Source: Congeria kusceri
Lineage: Eukaryota; Mollusca; Bivalvia; Myida; Dreissenidae
DNA length: 64,000 nucleotides
Assembly: GCA_027627225.1 (NCBI GenBank)
Contig: CM051029.1
Coordinates: forward strand, 18,033,656-18,097,655
Direction of reading: 5' to 3'
Within the stretch, counting starts at the first letter, position 1; the number at the start of each line of letters is the position of its first letter. Below, piece by piece: positions 53,239 through 64,000 of this stretch. The position numbers were made by a program, and so were the translations under genes. The notes under the pieces were generated by a model. The model ran no database searches. It was given only the letters and a program-made list of their open reading frames with translations, and was not told the DNA's origin.

Positions 53239-56200
53239 TTAGCTACACTCCTGTTTCACTGTACGCAGTATCACATTGGTCTGGTAGGTCAGGTAGTTGG
53301 CGCTCAGGAACACATTGTGATTTCTGAAATTGTAGAGAAAATAATAGTAAATGAGGTGTGTCGTGGGAAAACCGGGCTTTATGCAAGTGCGTTAAGTGTC
53401 GTCCAGGATCAGCTTATGTAGTCCACAAAGGCTGATCCGGGATGGCACATACCACTTTTATGGTATTTTCTGTTTCAAAGAAGTCTCTTCTAAACATAAA
53501 TCCACTGTAGGTGGAAAGTGCCGTCCCGGATCAGCCTGTGCATTAAGTCCGGTATCAGTATTTACCCGTACACGCAAACTGGACGTTAGTTTAACTGGTA
53601 GCTCATAGCAGTTTTGACTTTTTAATGCGTCAATGAATCAGAAACGAGCTGCATTTAATACGAAAATATATTAAAAATAATGCAAATTAACTAATTTTGC
53701 ACAAAGATGAATTTCATTCCACTGAATATGTATTTTTTTGGTCTTACGTTAATTCAAATTTGCGTTGTTCTACACCTACATCAATTCAAATTTGCGTTGT
53801 TCTACACCTACATCAATTCAAATTTGCGTTGTTCTACACCTACATCAATTCAAATTTGCGTTGTTCTACACCTACATCAATTCAAATTTGCGTTGTTCTA
53901 CACCTACATCAATTCAAATTTGCGTTGTTCTACACCTACATCAATTCAAATTTGCGTTGTTCTACACCTACATCAATTCAAATTTGCGTTGTTCTACACC
54001 TACATTAGCTCAAACTTATGAGCGTGTATTATTGTCAAACTTATGAGCGTGTATTATTGTCAAACTTATGAGCGTGTATTATTGTCAAACTTATGAGCGT
54101 GTATTATTGTCAAACTTATGAGCGTGTATTATTGTCAAACTTATGAGCGTGTATTATTGTCAAACTTATGAGCGTGTATTATTGTCAAACTTATGAGCGT
54201 GTATTATTGTCAAACTTATGAGCGTGTATTATTGTCAAACTTATGAGCGTGTATTATTGTCAACATTTAGCTGAAAAATGTAAATCCTAAGAGCCTGGGA
54301 CCATATTCCAGAAACATCTTAAGTAAATCTTATTCTTAACCTTAATATCATAATTTTTCTTTTAATATTTAATTTCATATTTAAAAGACATTGTGCTAAG
54401 TGTGTACTATTTATCAACTTTTTATTAACTATTGTATACTTAGCTGTCAAGGAATTCACAAATAAACAGGTAGTTTTAAGAATATTACATTACAAAAATT
54501 GCCACTTAAGTAAAAATATTTTAAGATTAACTTAAGGTTTCTGGAATACGGACCCAAAACTACGTGTATACACTGAAATCAGTCGTTAACAGAGCCCAAA
54601 TTCAGCTGAAAAATTATTTAAAGGATCTAACTCCGTATAAACCTCTAGAAATCAATCTGTTAACTAATCACCCATGAAGTTATAAGGAAGGAAGTCAACT
54701 GTGCGGCAAAACCGCAAAACTTAACCTGCTAGTCTCGGAGTTGTAAAAATACCGGTAAGCAGGACATGCTTCTCTTGTAAAGTTTTTAAGAAGAAAGAAA
54801 CACATCTTGAGGTAAAACTTACTGGTTTGTATCCCTAAAGAACTCCTTCAGTGTGTTGCTGAATTTCTTGGAGTAGCGTACAAACTCCCGCTTTCTGTCC
54901 TCTAGGATCTGTAAGAAAGTGTTAAATTTGACATAGACTGATGCAGTCGTTTCTGTCAAAAATCGAATTCATCATATATAATGTTACTTTTCTCCTACTT
55001 TGCTCCATGTATAACATGCTTGCCATTTTGATCTTGTTCAAGACAGTAAAAACTGAAAACTGTCCCAAGGAAATGTAACTTAGTAAGATAAAATAAGAAA
55101 CAGGATTTGTCGACCTTTACATTTTATACACAGTTTCAGCAGTTTGTTTCCAGGGACTACAATTATTCTAAGTTTGAAAATAAAGCTGAGGAATGACGGA
55201 AGACACACACAAATTCAAATTACAGTCTCCAACAAAGTCCCAGAACCATCACTGGCCAGGAGGTCTGGTACTCTCTTGATTATTACTGGCTCGAAATGCA
55301 TATTACTGGCCATTCAAAATCATTTAGGATGCCAGTAGATACATGACCAGATTTTTTCACCAGCCATAAGAGCCAGTGTTCCGGTCATTTTTCGCAGACC
55401 TCATTCAGTTTTATTGGCATTTTCTGCTTTTTGGACGCCCTCAAAATTGACCAAAATAATTATTTTATGTGTCTCTATATTTTCGGTCACTTTCAGAAAA
55501 GGAATTTAATTCAGATCTGTTTTCGGGCAGATACTAATTTGCATTTAACACCCATTATCATTTAATGTTTCCCAGGTTGCGACAGTTGTTTTCACAGTCT
55601 TCTAATTGCCTATTGTCTGTCCATTTAACTTTGCGAAATGTTTGCTGAACCATGCATGCCAATTAAAGAGTTGTATAATGGCTTCATTGTACAACTATGT
55701 GTCATAAATTAACAAGTTGTAGAATGGCTTCATTATACAACTATGTGTCATAAATTAACAAGTTGTAGAATGGCTTCATTATACAACTAAGTGTCATAAA
55801 TTAACAAGTTGTAGAATGGCTTCATTATACAACTAAGTGTCATAAATTAACAAGTTGTAGAATGGCTTCATTATACAACTAAGTGTCATAAATTAACAAG
55901 TTCTAGAATGGCTTCATTATACAACTAAGTGTCATAAATTAACAAGTTGTAGAATGGCTTCATTATACAATATGTGTCATAAATTAACAAGTTGTAGAAT
56001 GGCTTCATTATACAATATGTGTCATAAATTAACAAGTTGTAGAATGGCTTCATTGTACAATATGTGTCATAAATTAACAAGTTGTAGAATGGCTTCATTA
56101 TACAACTAAGTGTCATAAATTAACAAGTTGTAGAATGGCTTCATTATACAACTAAGTGTCATAAATTTACAAGTTGTAGAATGGCTTCATTATACAACTG

Positions 56201-58563
56201 TCATAAATTTACAAGTTGTAGAATGGCTTCATTATACAACTATGTGTCATAAATTAACAAGTTGTAGAATGGCTTCATTATACAACTAAGTGTCATAAAT
56301 TAACAAGTTGTAGAATGGCTTCATTATACAACTATGTGTCATAAATTAACAAGCTGTAGAATGGCTTCATTATACAACTATGTGTCATAAATTAACAAGT
56401 TGTATAATGGCTTCATTATACAACTAAGTGTCATAAATTAACAAGTTGTAGAATGGCTTCATTATACAACTATGTGTCATAAATTAACAAGTTGTATAAT
56501 GGCTTCATTATACATTTGTGTGTCATAAATTAACAAGTTGTATAATGGCTTCATTATACATTTGTGTGTCATAAATTAACAAGTTGTAGAATGGCTTCAA
56601 TATACAATAACGTGTCAAAACTTAACTCTTCCAGAAAGACACAAGAACCATCATCGAAGACAAGTAATCAGTCCTTAGTTTAATTGCGAGTTTTATGACA
56701 ATATTTCAGATACTATGTTTTTGGACAGATTTTGAATAATTATTTTGTATGGCTCTAAATATTTGGACACTGAAAACAAATAATTAAGTATCCGAAAACA
56801 TAGCATAAATATTAGGGATGGCATCAAATACCAATATTGGTATGCGACTATTCGCTTTTTCATTCATTCGAATATTCGCATAAATTGGTATTAACTATTT
56901 TGAACTTAGTGGCCTAGTAGACATAATAGTTATTTTTTGTATGACTTAATAGTGTTCCGATTAGCCAGTACCGTCATATTTGCAATAACAAATTGCGCTT
57001 TCTAATTAATGTACTTATTGCACAGTATAAAAACATACACAACTTTAGTTCCCATTTTAATCGTTCTTTTAATCAAATAGTAAAAAAAACAACACATTTT
57101 TATCAATTTAAAAAACGCTCCGATAATCATTAGTTTATCAGCATATTTGAGCGAAGTTTCTCAGATATAATGAATGCTTAAATTTGTGATCTCACTTCTG
57201 TAATTTATTTGTAGTTACTTCTTTCACGAGTCTAAACGCGAGTTGCAATTACAATTAACGGTTATGTTTTCCTACTGTCTGGTGTAATGGCATATTACTG
57301 GCGACGATAGGAGACTGACACTGACCCTTATATTCAATATCTTTTAGTCTGACACGTGACACGGCCCATACTATTGAAAACGCGGTATAAGGTATCTGTT
57401 GGTAAAATACTGCCTTTATGTTGACAGAAAAATACATTCTGCAATCAGGAATGTATTGGTTTTTAAAAAGCAATACAAATTTGCCAACATTCGAATAGCG
57501 TTTTAAGTATTCGAATGGCAATCATTCAATCGAATATTTGAATAGTTTTGCCATCCCCAATACATATGATACATTACGGAGATACATTTTAGTCAAAATG
57601 AGTTCTGGGGAAAATTATTTTGAGTAGCCAGTAATATGGAGTTCGGACTGGCAATAATTAAGAGATTACCAGACCTTGTGGCCTGTAATGGTTTTGGATC
57701 TTTCGCAGAGACTGCAGTTGGAAATGGTTGCCACTTCCAATATGGTTTTCAACTTTTAAATATTATAATCATTATGTACTGCACTGTAATTATCTTAATT
57801 TTACTTCTGTACTTTCCTAATTATTTACACGTAATAAATGTTATTTAGAGAACAAATTTTGTATGTAGAATAAAACTGAATCGAACTAAGTAATGAAAAT
57901 TTATGCAAAAAATAATTTCAACCACCGTTATTAGCAGTGAGACGGTCTAAAAAAATGCCACCCTGTATCATAGATTTTATTATAATATAATAGATTGATT
58001 TTTCAAATGTAGCATTTATAATTGGCATCATCTAATTAAAATTGTTGACTATTTTTTTATAATTCTAACATGACACACACATATTTTCCGTTTTTATTTG
58101 CCAATAAACAACTCGAAAAAGTAGTTCCAAAACTGTAAAATATAGTTAACATATTTTTTTTGTTGTTTGTTTGTTGGGATTTTTCGCCGTTTTTTAACAG
58201 TATTTTAGTCATATCACAGCAGTCAGTTAACCTACGCACACTTTTCCTGCGCAAGCTTAGCTGATCTAAGCGGTTTACCAGTACTAAGTGCACACACTTA
58301 TGCCAGTAACTGACAACTGCCCTACTTGACATAGGGGGAGAATGGCCGTAGAAATAATTGTATGACCAGTCCCCACACAAGTTATGTGGCTGGGCTGGGG
58401 TTCGAACTCACGATCCACAGATTGACAGTCCAGCGCTCTACCAACTGAGCTAGCGTAGTTAGTATGTGGTGTTACCTGTTTGCTGCCATTTTCTGATGTG
58501 GGGACCTCGCTGATCACTCTGTTGACTGCGTCTAACAGCAGTTTAATGGCGCTGGCTATCTCT
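53239..58563 (-). CDS. PDCD10: PDCD10/CCM3 (programmed cell death 10), last three coding exons
   Basis: PDCD10 is an adaptor that binds GCKIII kinases (MST4, STK24/25), striatin and CCM2 through an N-terminal dimerisation domain and a C-terminal FAT-homology helical domain. Minus-strand exons: 58563-58476 (EIASAIKLLLDAVNRVISEV), 54908-54823 (ILEDRKREFVRYSKKFSNTL then KEFFRDTN) and 53323-53239 (NHNVFLSANYLTYQTNVILR then TVKQECS, stop). They match vertebrate DIASAIKELLDTVNNVF, KKEFVKYSKSFSDTLKTYF and INVFVSANRLIHQTNLIL, recalled. Phases agree at both junctions (phase 0, then phase 2). These exons cover the FAT-homology part. The N-terminal exons are not visible and should lie beyond 58563. A segment with PTSENGSKQ replaces a shorter vertebrate loop. 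The introns hold several arrays, a SINE and two MITEs. Confidence 0.93.
53366..53562. mobile_element. Hairpin MITE with CCCGGATCAGCC inverted repeats
   Basis: Left part AAAACCGGGCTTTATGCAAG ... GTCGTCCAGGATCAGC and AGGCTGATCCGGGATGG, right part GTGCCGTCCCGGATCAGCC ... ATTAAGTCCGGTATCAG. Similar hairpin elements are extremely common in bivalve genomes from general familiarity. It lies in PDCD10 intron sequence just upstream of the last exon. Confidence 0.75.
53752..54008. repeat. 32-bp array, eight copies, in a PDCD10 intron
   Basis: The unit is TTCAAATTTGCGTTGTTCTA followed by CACCTACATCAA, nearly perfect. The repetitive frames of about 100 codons here are artefacts. Confidence 0.95.
54008..54268. 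repeat. 25-bp array, about ten copies, directly adjoining the 32-bp array
   Basis: The unit is CAAACTTATGAGCGTGTATT followed by ATTGT, copies virtually identical. It begins inside the last unit of the previous array, at the shared string TCAAA. Confidence 0.95.
54298..54555. mobile_element. MITE, same family as 49368-49630
   Basis: Left end GGGACCATATTCCAGAAACA followed by TCTTAAG; right end CTTAAGGTTTCTGGAATACG followed by GACCC. AT-rich interior with TTAAGTAAAAATATTTTAAG. No coding capacity. Confidence 0.85.
54909..55650. other. PDCD10 intron without recognised features
   Basis: AT-rich. Between 55240 and 55400 there are several CTGGCCA/CAGCCA-type motifs (ATTACTGGC) that may be an old repeat. 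Confidence 0.4.
55664..56625. repeat. 46-bp array, about 21 copies, with a hairpin in each unit
   Basis: The unit is AACAAGTTGTAGAATGGCTT followed by CATTATACAACTATGTGTCA and TAAATT. Each unit can form the stem AGTTGTA/TACAACT. Variants lacking ACT occur near 55970-56060. Located in a PDCD10 intron. Confidence 0.95.
56813..57558. mobile_element. hAT-like MITE, about 745 bp
   Basis: Left end TTAGGGATGGCATCAAATA and right end TAGTTTTGCCATCCCCAA are inverted; TATTCGAATG-type subterminal repeats (near 56860 and 57485-57545) are inverted as well. In a PDCD10 intron. Confidence 0.65.
57559..58180. other. PDCD10 intron, no gene
   Basis: AT-rich with one 70-codon open frame lacking features. Confidence 0.45.
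58181..58457 (-). mobile_element. SINE with tRNA-Asp-like head, 18 bp from a PDCD10 donor
   Basis: Same family and orientation as 44393-44678, with head GCTAGCTCAGTTGGTAGAGC, anticodon loop with GTC and B-box GTTCGAACCCC. On the PDCD10 (minus) strand it starts about 18 bp into the intron after the exon 58563-58476, so it is transcribed in sense with the gene. Confidence 0.8.
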
Positions 58564-58755
58564 CTGTAATACAAATACACATGTTTTGAAAATACAGAGA
58601 ATTCAGGCAGCGTCTGACAAATCTAGTTCATTGACATTTTTTTTGTGTAGGGCCAATATGGGGCCGAAATTCGTCCCCATTCCCCTGCTTAAAAGGTATA
58701 TATTTTTCCCCTATATTTACCTTAAAATTCCCTCAGAATGTAAGCTTTCTTTTGA

Positions 58756-61340
58756 AACAAGAGGGCCATGATGGCCCAAAGCGCTCACCTGAGAACTGGC
58801 ACAGATGAAGACCATACTGTTGTGACAGGTTTGAAAATTAAGGCATCTGAACAATACACGTTTCCCCAAAGGGGAATAGGATCAGTTTGATTTAAAACAT
58901 CGGGGCAATGGGCTAACTAAGAGAACATGTAAGAGTTGGGTAGTGGATGTGCGGTGTTTTTGCTTATGGTTCTCAAATACTTTTTCTCGATATTCTTACC
59001 TGACCATTTCTCATTAAGTCAGTGACAATTCTGGAAAATGCAGAAACAGTAGATTTTGACGTGTGTTTGCAGACAGTTTTGGAGAACTAGTTGCAATGCA
59101 ATAATTGCGATGGCTGTGCTATAAGGTCAAGTTTTGCTTTGTCTTTGATAAGTTTCTGTCCAATGAGGATAAATGATATTAATGCAGGCTCTGAAGCCAT
59201 CAATGTTGCATGTATAAATAACTGCATGTTAGGTTTGCAATTGTTGAAAATGAAATTGTATCAATCAATTTGTATGGTCATATGACAACTGTGTAAGTTT
59301 GGTCAACATCAAATAAACAAGAGGGCCAAATGTCCCTGGGTCGCACACCTGAGTTTCATTAGTCGAACAATTTTCCATGTGTTAGATTTTAATACGGATA
59401 TGGATATACTGATACAGACTAATGGACATGCGATCTTAATCATCATGGTTGGAAAAACTAAAGTGACATCAGACATTCAAAATTTGGGAAGTTCATACTG
59501 AAATTGAAGCTTTTTCTTCAATTTGACCTAGTGACCTAGTTTTTGACCCTACATGACCCAGATTCGAACTCGGCCGAGATACCATTGGGACAAATGTTCT
59601 GACCAAGTTTCATGATGATTGGGAAAATAATGTAACTTCTAGATTGTTAACAAGCTTTTTCTTCAATTTGACCTAGTGACCTAGTTTTTCATCCCACATG
59701 ACCCAGATTCGAACTCGTCCGAGATATCATTAAGACAAATGTTCTGATCAAGTTTCAAGAAGATTGGGCAAACAATGTGACTTCTAGAGTGCTAACAAGC
59801 CTTTTCTTCAATTTGACCTAGTGACCTAATTTTTGACCCCACATGACCCAGATTCAAACTTGGTCGAGATATCATTAAGACAAATGTTCTGACCAAGTTT
59901 CACTAAGATTGGGCAAAAAATGTGACTTCGAGAGTGATAACAAGCTTTTTCTTCAATTTGATCTAGTGACCTAGTTTTTCATCCCACATGACCCAGATTC
60001 GAACTCTGTCGAGATATCATTAAGACAAATGTTCATACCAAGTTTAAAGAAGATTGGCCAAAAAATGTGACTTCTAGAGTGTTAACAAGCTTTTTTTTCA
60101 ATTAGTGACCTAGTTTTTAACCCCACATGACCCAGATTTGGACCCAGATTTGAACTGTATCGAGATATCATTAGGGCAAATGTTCTGAACAAATTACATG
60201 AAGATTTGGCAAAAAAGGGGACTTTTTCTTCAATTTAACCTAGTGACCTAGTTTTTGACCCCACATGACCCAGATTTGAATCTGGCCGAGATATCATTGG
60301 GACAAATGTTCTGACCAAGTTTCATGAAGATTGGGCAAAAAATGTGACATCTAGAGTGTTAACAAGCTTTTTTTTCAATTTGACCTAGTGACCCAGTTTT
60401 TGACCCCACATGACCCAGATTCGAAACTGGCCGAGATATCATTTGGGACAAATGTTCTGACCAAGTTTCATGAAGATTGGGAAAAAATGTGACTCTTAGA
60501 GTGTTAACAAGCTTTTTTTTCAATTTGACCTAGTGACCTAGTTTTTGACCCCACATGACCCAGATTCGAACTCGGCCGATATATCATTAAAACAAATGTT
60601 CTGACCAAGTTTCATGAAAATTGAGCCAAAAAAGTGACTTCTAGAGTGTTAACAAGCTTTTTCTTCTATTTGACATAGTCCCCTAGTTTTTACCCCACAT
60701 GACCCAGATTCAAACTCGTCTGAGATATCATTGGGGCAAATGTTCTGACCAAGTTTCATCAAGATTGGTAAAAAAAATGTGACTTCTAGAGTGTTCACAA
60801 GCTTTATCTATAGACATATAAGGAAAACTGCCCCCACCCCCTGGCGGCCATGATTTTCACCGGACCGGAACCATTTTTTAACTTGGCCGAGATATCATCA
60901 GAACAAAGGCTCTGAGCAAGTTTCATGTTAATTGGGCAAAAAATTTGACTTCTAGAGTGTTGACAAGCTTTTCCTATAGCCATATAAGGAAAACTGACAC
61001 ACACCCCTGGCGGCCATTTTTTTACCGGACCGGAACCATTTTCGAACAAGGCCGAGATATCATAAGAACAAATGTTCTGAGCAAGATTCATGTTGATTAG
61101 GCAAAAAAATATGACTTCTAGAGTGTTCACAAGCTTTTTCTATAGCCATATAAGGAAATCTACCCCGCCCCCTGGCAGCCTTTGACCTACTGACCTAGTT
61201 TTTGACCCCACATGACCCAGTTTCAAACTTGTCTGAAATATCATTGTGTTCACAAGGTAAATGTTGACGACGCATGACGGACAAAGGGCGATCACAAAAA
61301 CTCACCATGAGCTCGGTGTGCTCAGGTGAGCTAAAAATCA
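58756..61340. mobile_element. Bivalve repeat element with AACAAGAGGGCC start and internal array of about 148-bp units
   Basis: Two starts, AACAAGAGGGCCATGATGGC (58757) and AACAAGAGGGCCAAATGTCC (59319), are followed by CACCTGAG motifs. The right end at 61297-61336 reads CTCACCATGAGCTCGGTGTG and CTCAGGTGAGCTAAAAA, complementary to the left. Between 59500 and 61260 are about 12 units with TTCAATTTGACCTAGTGACC, CACATGACCCAGATTCGAAC, GAGATATCATT and TGTTCTGACCAAGTTTCATG. Some units (60790-61140) carry a distinct CCGGACCGGAACCATTTT block. Confidence 0.8.
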
Positions 61341-61539
61341 TAAAAACTATTGATCCCTTCATAGGTGCATTGTAATAATATTCTATTTTGCCCTAACTTT
61401 TGTAATGCATATACAATATATTTTAGTATGAAATTGATCAAATAACTCAATTGTTTCATTCAATCATTGAGCCTAACAATTTCTTAGATGATAACATATC
61501 TCTCTTAAATAAACTTCTTTTTAACTCTTAAAGCCGCAG

Positions 61540-61857
61540 TCCATAGAATATAATTCAATACATCTTAATTTGGCATTAGTTTCAATTAAAGTCATTATGG
61601 TGAATGTTCTATGTTCTATAATGTCTATGTTCAAAAACGCTTGGTACGAACAGAATATACACTAATGTACATGCAGATTTACTCCAGAGGCATCACCAGC
61701 TATCGCACACAGATATCTTACTATACAAGTTACCAAAACGTTATTATTTTACCAATTTCAATGCAGTTTTTTGTATTTTGATTGGTAAGATATCCGTTAG
61801 AAATGATTTATGCTCAGTTTTATTTTATTTACATATATTGGGACCGCTGCTTTAACA
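61540..61857. mobile_element. MITE copy 1 (AAGC-GCAGTCC ends)
   Basis: It begins TTAAAGCCGCAGTCCATAG and ends TGGGACCGCTGCTTTAA, inverted. A second copy is at 62968-63283, sharing the same interior (CGCTTGGTACGAACAGAATA, GAGGCATCACCAGCTATCGC). Confidence 0.8.
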
Positions 61858-61904
61858 TAATCAATTACATTGTTAACACGCTTACTTTGGGTTTTAAGGT
61901 TTAA

Positions 61905-62200
61905 GGTTGTACTAAACATTCAACTTCAATATTCATATGTTCCTATCTGCATTGTTTACCCACTCATTAATGCCGACAATAATGTTGAATTAAACATTAA
62001 ACTTCAACATTCATATTTGTCTATCTGCATTGTTTACCCACTCATTAATGCCGACAATAATGTTGAATTAAACATTAAACTTCAACATTCATATTTGTCT
62101 ATCTGCATTGTTTACCCACTCATTATGGCTGACATTAATGTTGTACTAATCATTAAACTTCAATATTCAAATTTCCTATCTGCATTGATTTCCTACCCAC
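61905..62200. repeat. 84-bp array, about 3.5 copies
   Basis: The unit contains AACATTAAACTTCAACATTC, TATCTGCATTGTTTACCCAC and TCATTAATGCCGACAATAAT. The period is divisible by three, giving a spurious 111-codon frame. Confidence 0.9.
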
Positions 62201-62531
62201 TGTAACAAACTGGACACAATAATTGTTAAATTGTTAAACTTTTCTAAGTGCTCACATTTCCTATTATCAGTACTTTTTATAAACCAACTGCAGAAGATCG
62301 GTGACAATCAGGTGTATTGTAACCTACACGTCAGGTGACAAGGAAGTTTGCACAGTGACATGAGTGAAACTAGTGGTTTGTTAACCTTGAAAGTTTATTT
62401 CAGTTTAAGTACTATTAAGTGTCTTTGTGGATTTTGTGTTTTGTGGAACATTCAAACATATTGACAGAGATCTAATTCAGATATACTGATTTAAAATTCT
62501 AAACGTTTGCTTGTTTAAACGTGTCAACAAA

Positions 62532-62866
62532 ATGGCGACATGTTCGCAGTCTGCTCTTAATAAAGGATCAGATGTGGTCAAAGACTACTGTTGTTGTGCG
62601 TGCAAATCAAAGAATATTGTTGAGAGTGCAGATAACTGTTGTGAAACTTGTCAAAAGTTTTATTGTGGAAAGTGTGTTGGGCTACATGATCAGTTGTTTG
62701 CAAATCATGTCAAGTATGGAAGGGCTGAAATCAAGAAGTGGCCAGTTTCCAAGGAAGTGGAGGATTTGCTGCAAAAGTGTGAAGTACACACAGATGAAAA
62801 ATTGAAAATGTTCTGCGAAGACCACAGTCTGTTGTGCTGCACTAATTGTGCTTTCCTAAATCACAG
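62532..62866 (+). CDS. B-box zinc-finger (TRIM-like) protein, first coding exon
   Basis: Translation from ATG at 62532 reads MATCSQSALNKGSDVVKDYC, then a first B-box-like set (CCCACKSKN ... CCETCQKFYCGKCVGLHD) and a second B-box with CEVHTDEKLKMFCEDHSLLC then CTNCAFLNHR. The Cys/His spacing is that of B-boxes in TRIM proteins. No RING precedes it, as in many bivalve TRIM-like proteins that carry only B-boxes. An in-frame upstream ATG at 62511 exists, but ACAAAATGGCGA at 62532 is the better start context. The exon ends CAC-AG before GTATCT at 62867. The following exons are outside the window or not recognised. Role unknown; B-boxes mediate oligomerisation in the family. Confidence 0.8.
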
Positions 62867-62967
62867 GTATCTTAAAACAAGTTTTGATTCAATTATTCTT
62901 AGAATATCGATGTGTTACACAATTGAGACACTTGAAAAAATATTTACAACCATCACAAATCCTTTCA

Positions 62968-63283
62968 AGCGGCAGTCCATAGAATATAATTCAATGCATC
63001 TTAAATTGGCATTAGTTCCAATGAACGTAAATGACGTTTATTCGACTGAAAACTGTTTCTTATTTACGAAAGGCATTGTATGTTCGAAAACGCTTGGTAC
63101 AAACAGAATATACACTAAAGTACATGCCGATTTACTCCAGAGGCATCACCAGCTATCGCATACAGATAATTTTACGATAAAAAGTTACCAAAACGTTATT
63201 ATTTTACCGATTTCAATGCGTTTTTTTGTGTTTTGATCGGTCAGATATCCATTATAAACGATTTCTGCTGGACTGCTGCTTAA
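62968..63283. mobile_element. MITE copy 2 in the intron of the B-box gene
   Basis: Begins CAAGCGGCAGTCCATAG and ends GGACTGCTGCTTAAA, inverted. It matches copy 1 at 61540 along its length, with about ten per cent divergence and an insertion around 63020-63060. Confidence 0.8.
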
Positions 63284-64000
63284 AAAAAAACATACACATT
63301 CGTTTGATTGAAGTCTTGGTCAATGAAAAGGTTATATTTTTAATCATAATTTTAATGTTACTGAGCATATTGTTTTATTGTGACTTTATATTAGTATTGA
63401 AATGAACACAAAGAGTAGGAGTAGAATCAAATTGCGGACAAAAAAACAAAAATATCCCGCAGAAACAAGTATGTTAACAGAAAGGACGGTTCACAATACT
63501 GAGCTCGGTACCAGTGAATACCACATGCGAACTGATACCTCATGTGTAAACTTGATAAATATGTCTCACAAGTTTAAGGTTTACTTAAATGTCACCTACC
63601 ATTTAACCTTAATTATAAAAGATTCACTATAAGAATATATTATCTAGGGAAAGATCGAGGATCCAAAAAGGTACAGGGTGCTGCTAAAAAGGAGCAGGGT
63701 GGAAAGCTGGAGCAGTTTGATGACTTTTTCTAGTAATTTGCTAAATTTAGTGTTTTCATGAGTATTATGCTTCTAATTATGTTTCTTTAGCATAATCTAT
63801 GATTTTCAGCATTTCTGTGTTGACCAGCTTAGAGGGGCAGCAGGGTGGGACCAAAAAGGAGCAGGGTGCAGCACCCTGCTATTTCGCTCTAGATCTTTCG
63901 CTAATTATTATCTTTCAGAATCGACATTGAGTACATCCAATTATTGTCTGTATATAAACTAAGCAAAACTGCTAACGCATCACATACTCTAAGCTCCTTT
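63284..64000. other. Right edge of window, mostly unassigned
   Basis: A segment 63652-63733 after a possible acceptor (TATTATCTAG) is open to a TAG and lysine-rich, ending LEQFDDFF. However, its AAAAAGGAGCAGGGTG motif recurs at 63851 next to GCAGCACCCTGCT, so it may belong to a repeat. The phase does not fit the B-box exon. Confidence 0.35.

Noticed and set aside
58284..58580. 98-residue minus-strand protein
   Set aside because: It is the PDCD10 exon read through its donor into the adjoining SINE.
60804..61130. 108-residue minus-strand protein
   Set aside because: It derives from two copies of the repeat unit with the CCGGACCGGAACC block.
63652..63733. Terminal exon ending LEQFDDFF
   Set aside because: Its core motif recurs within 200 bp in a repeat-like setting and its phase does not fit the B-box exon; kept only as a remark.

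Overview
This is a piece of an invertebrate nuclear genome, most likely a bivalve mollusc (a heterodont such as Dreissena is my guess, from general familiarity with bivalve repeats, not from a search). It is AT-rich, with small GT-AG exons in long introns, many minisatellites, tRNA-derived SINEs, and bivalve-type repeats that open with AACAAGAGGGCC and carry GACCTTGACC runs or CCCGGATCAGCC hairpin MITEs. Most long open frames are by-products of tandem arrays. The real genes were rebuilt exon by exon from splice sites, phase and protein similarity recalled from memory.

Layout. 1-9300: foldback elements and a 6.7-kb, 35-bp satellite. 9377-9434: a lone DOCK-type exon. 10810-12263: a 35-bp array capping a 1188-bp inverted copy of a transposase core. 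12628-16400: composite bivalve repeats. 20406-49924 (+): the 3' half of INTS4 (Integrator subunit 4), ending in its stop codon, with two in-frame stops in the exons I can model. 53239-58563 (-): the last three coding exons of PDCD10/CCM3, convergent with INTS4. 58757-61340: a repeat of about 148-bp units. 62532-62866 (+): first exon of a B-box (TRIM-like) protein.

The INTS4 intron after 24910 holds a nested set of transposons. A PIF/Harbinger element (about 24947-39604) carries a Myb/SANT partner gene (+) and a complete five-exon transposase gene (-). Inside the second intron of that transposase sits an 8.0-kb element (29852-37853) with terminal inverted repeats and a TTA flanking duplication. 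It carries one five-exon gene for an 1120-residue protein with a DDE-like triad and a Cys-rich tail. I cannot place this in a named superfamily. A near-identical copy of its catalytic core lies 22 kb away in inverse orientation.

Several tandem arrays are not random satellites. Four are built from INTS4 exon edges (an acceptor, two donors and the terminal coding exon), and two 35-bp arrays are built from the terminal inverted repeat of a neighbouring MITE.
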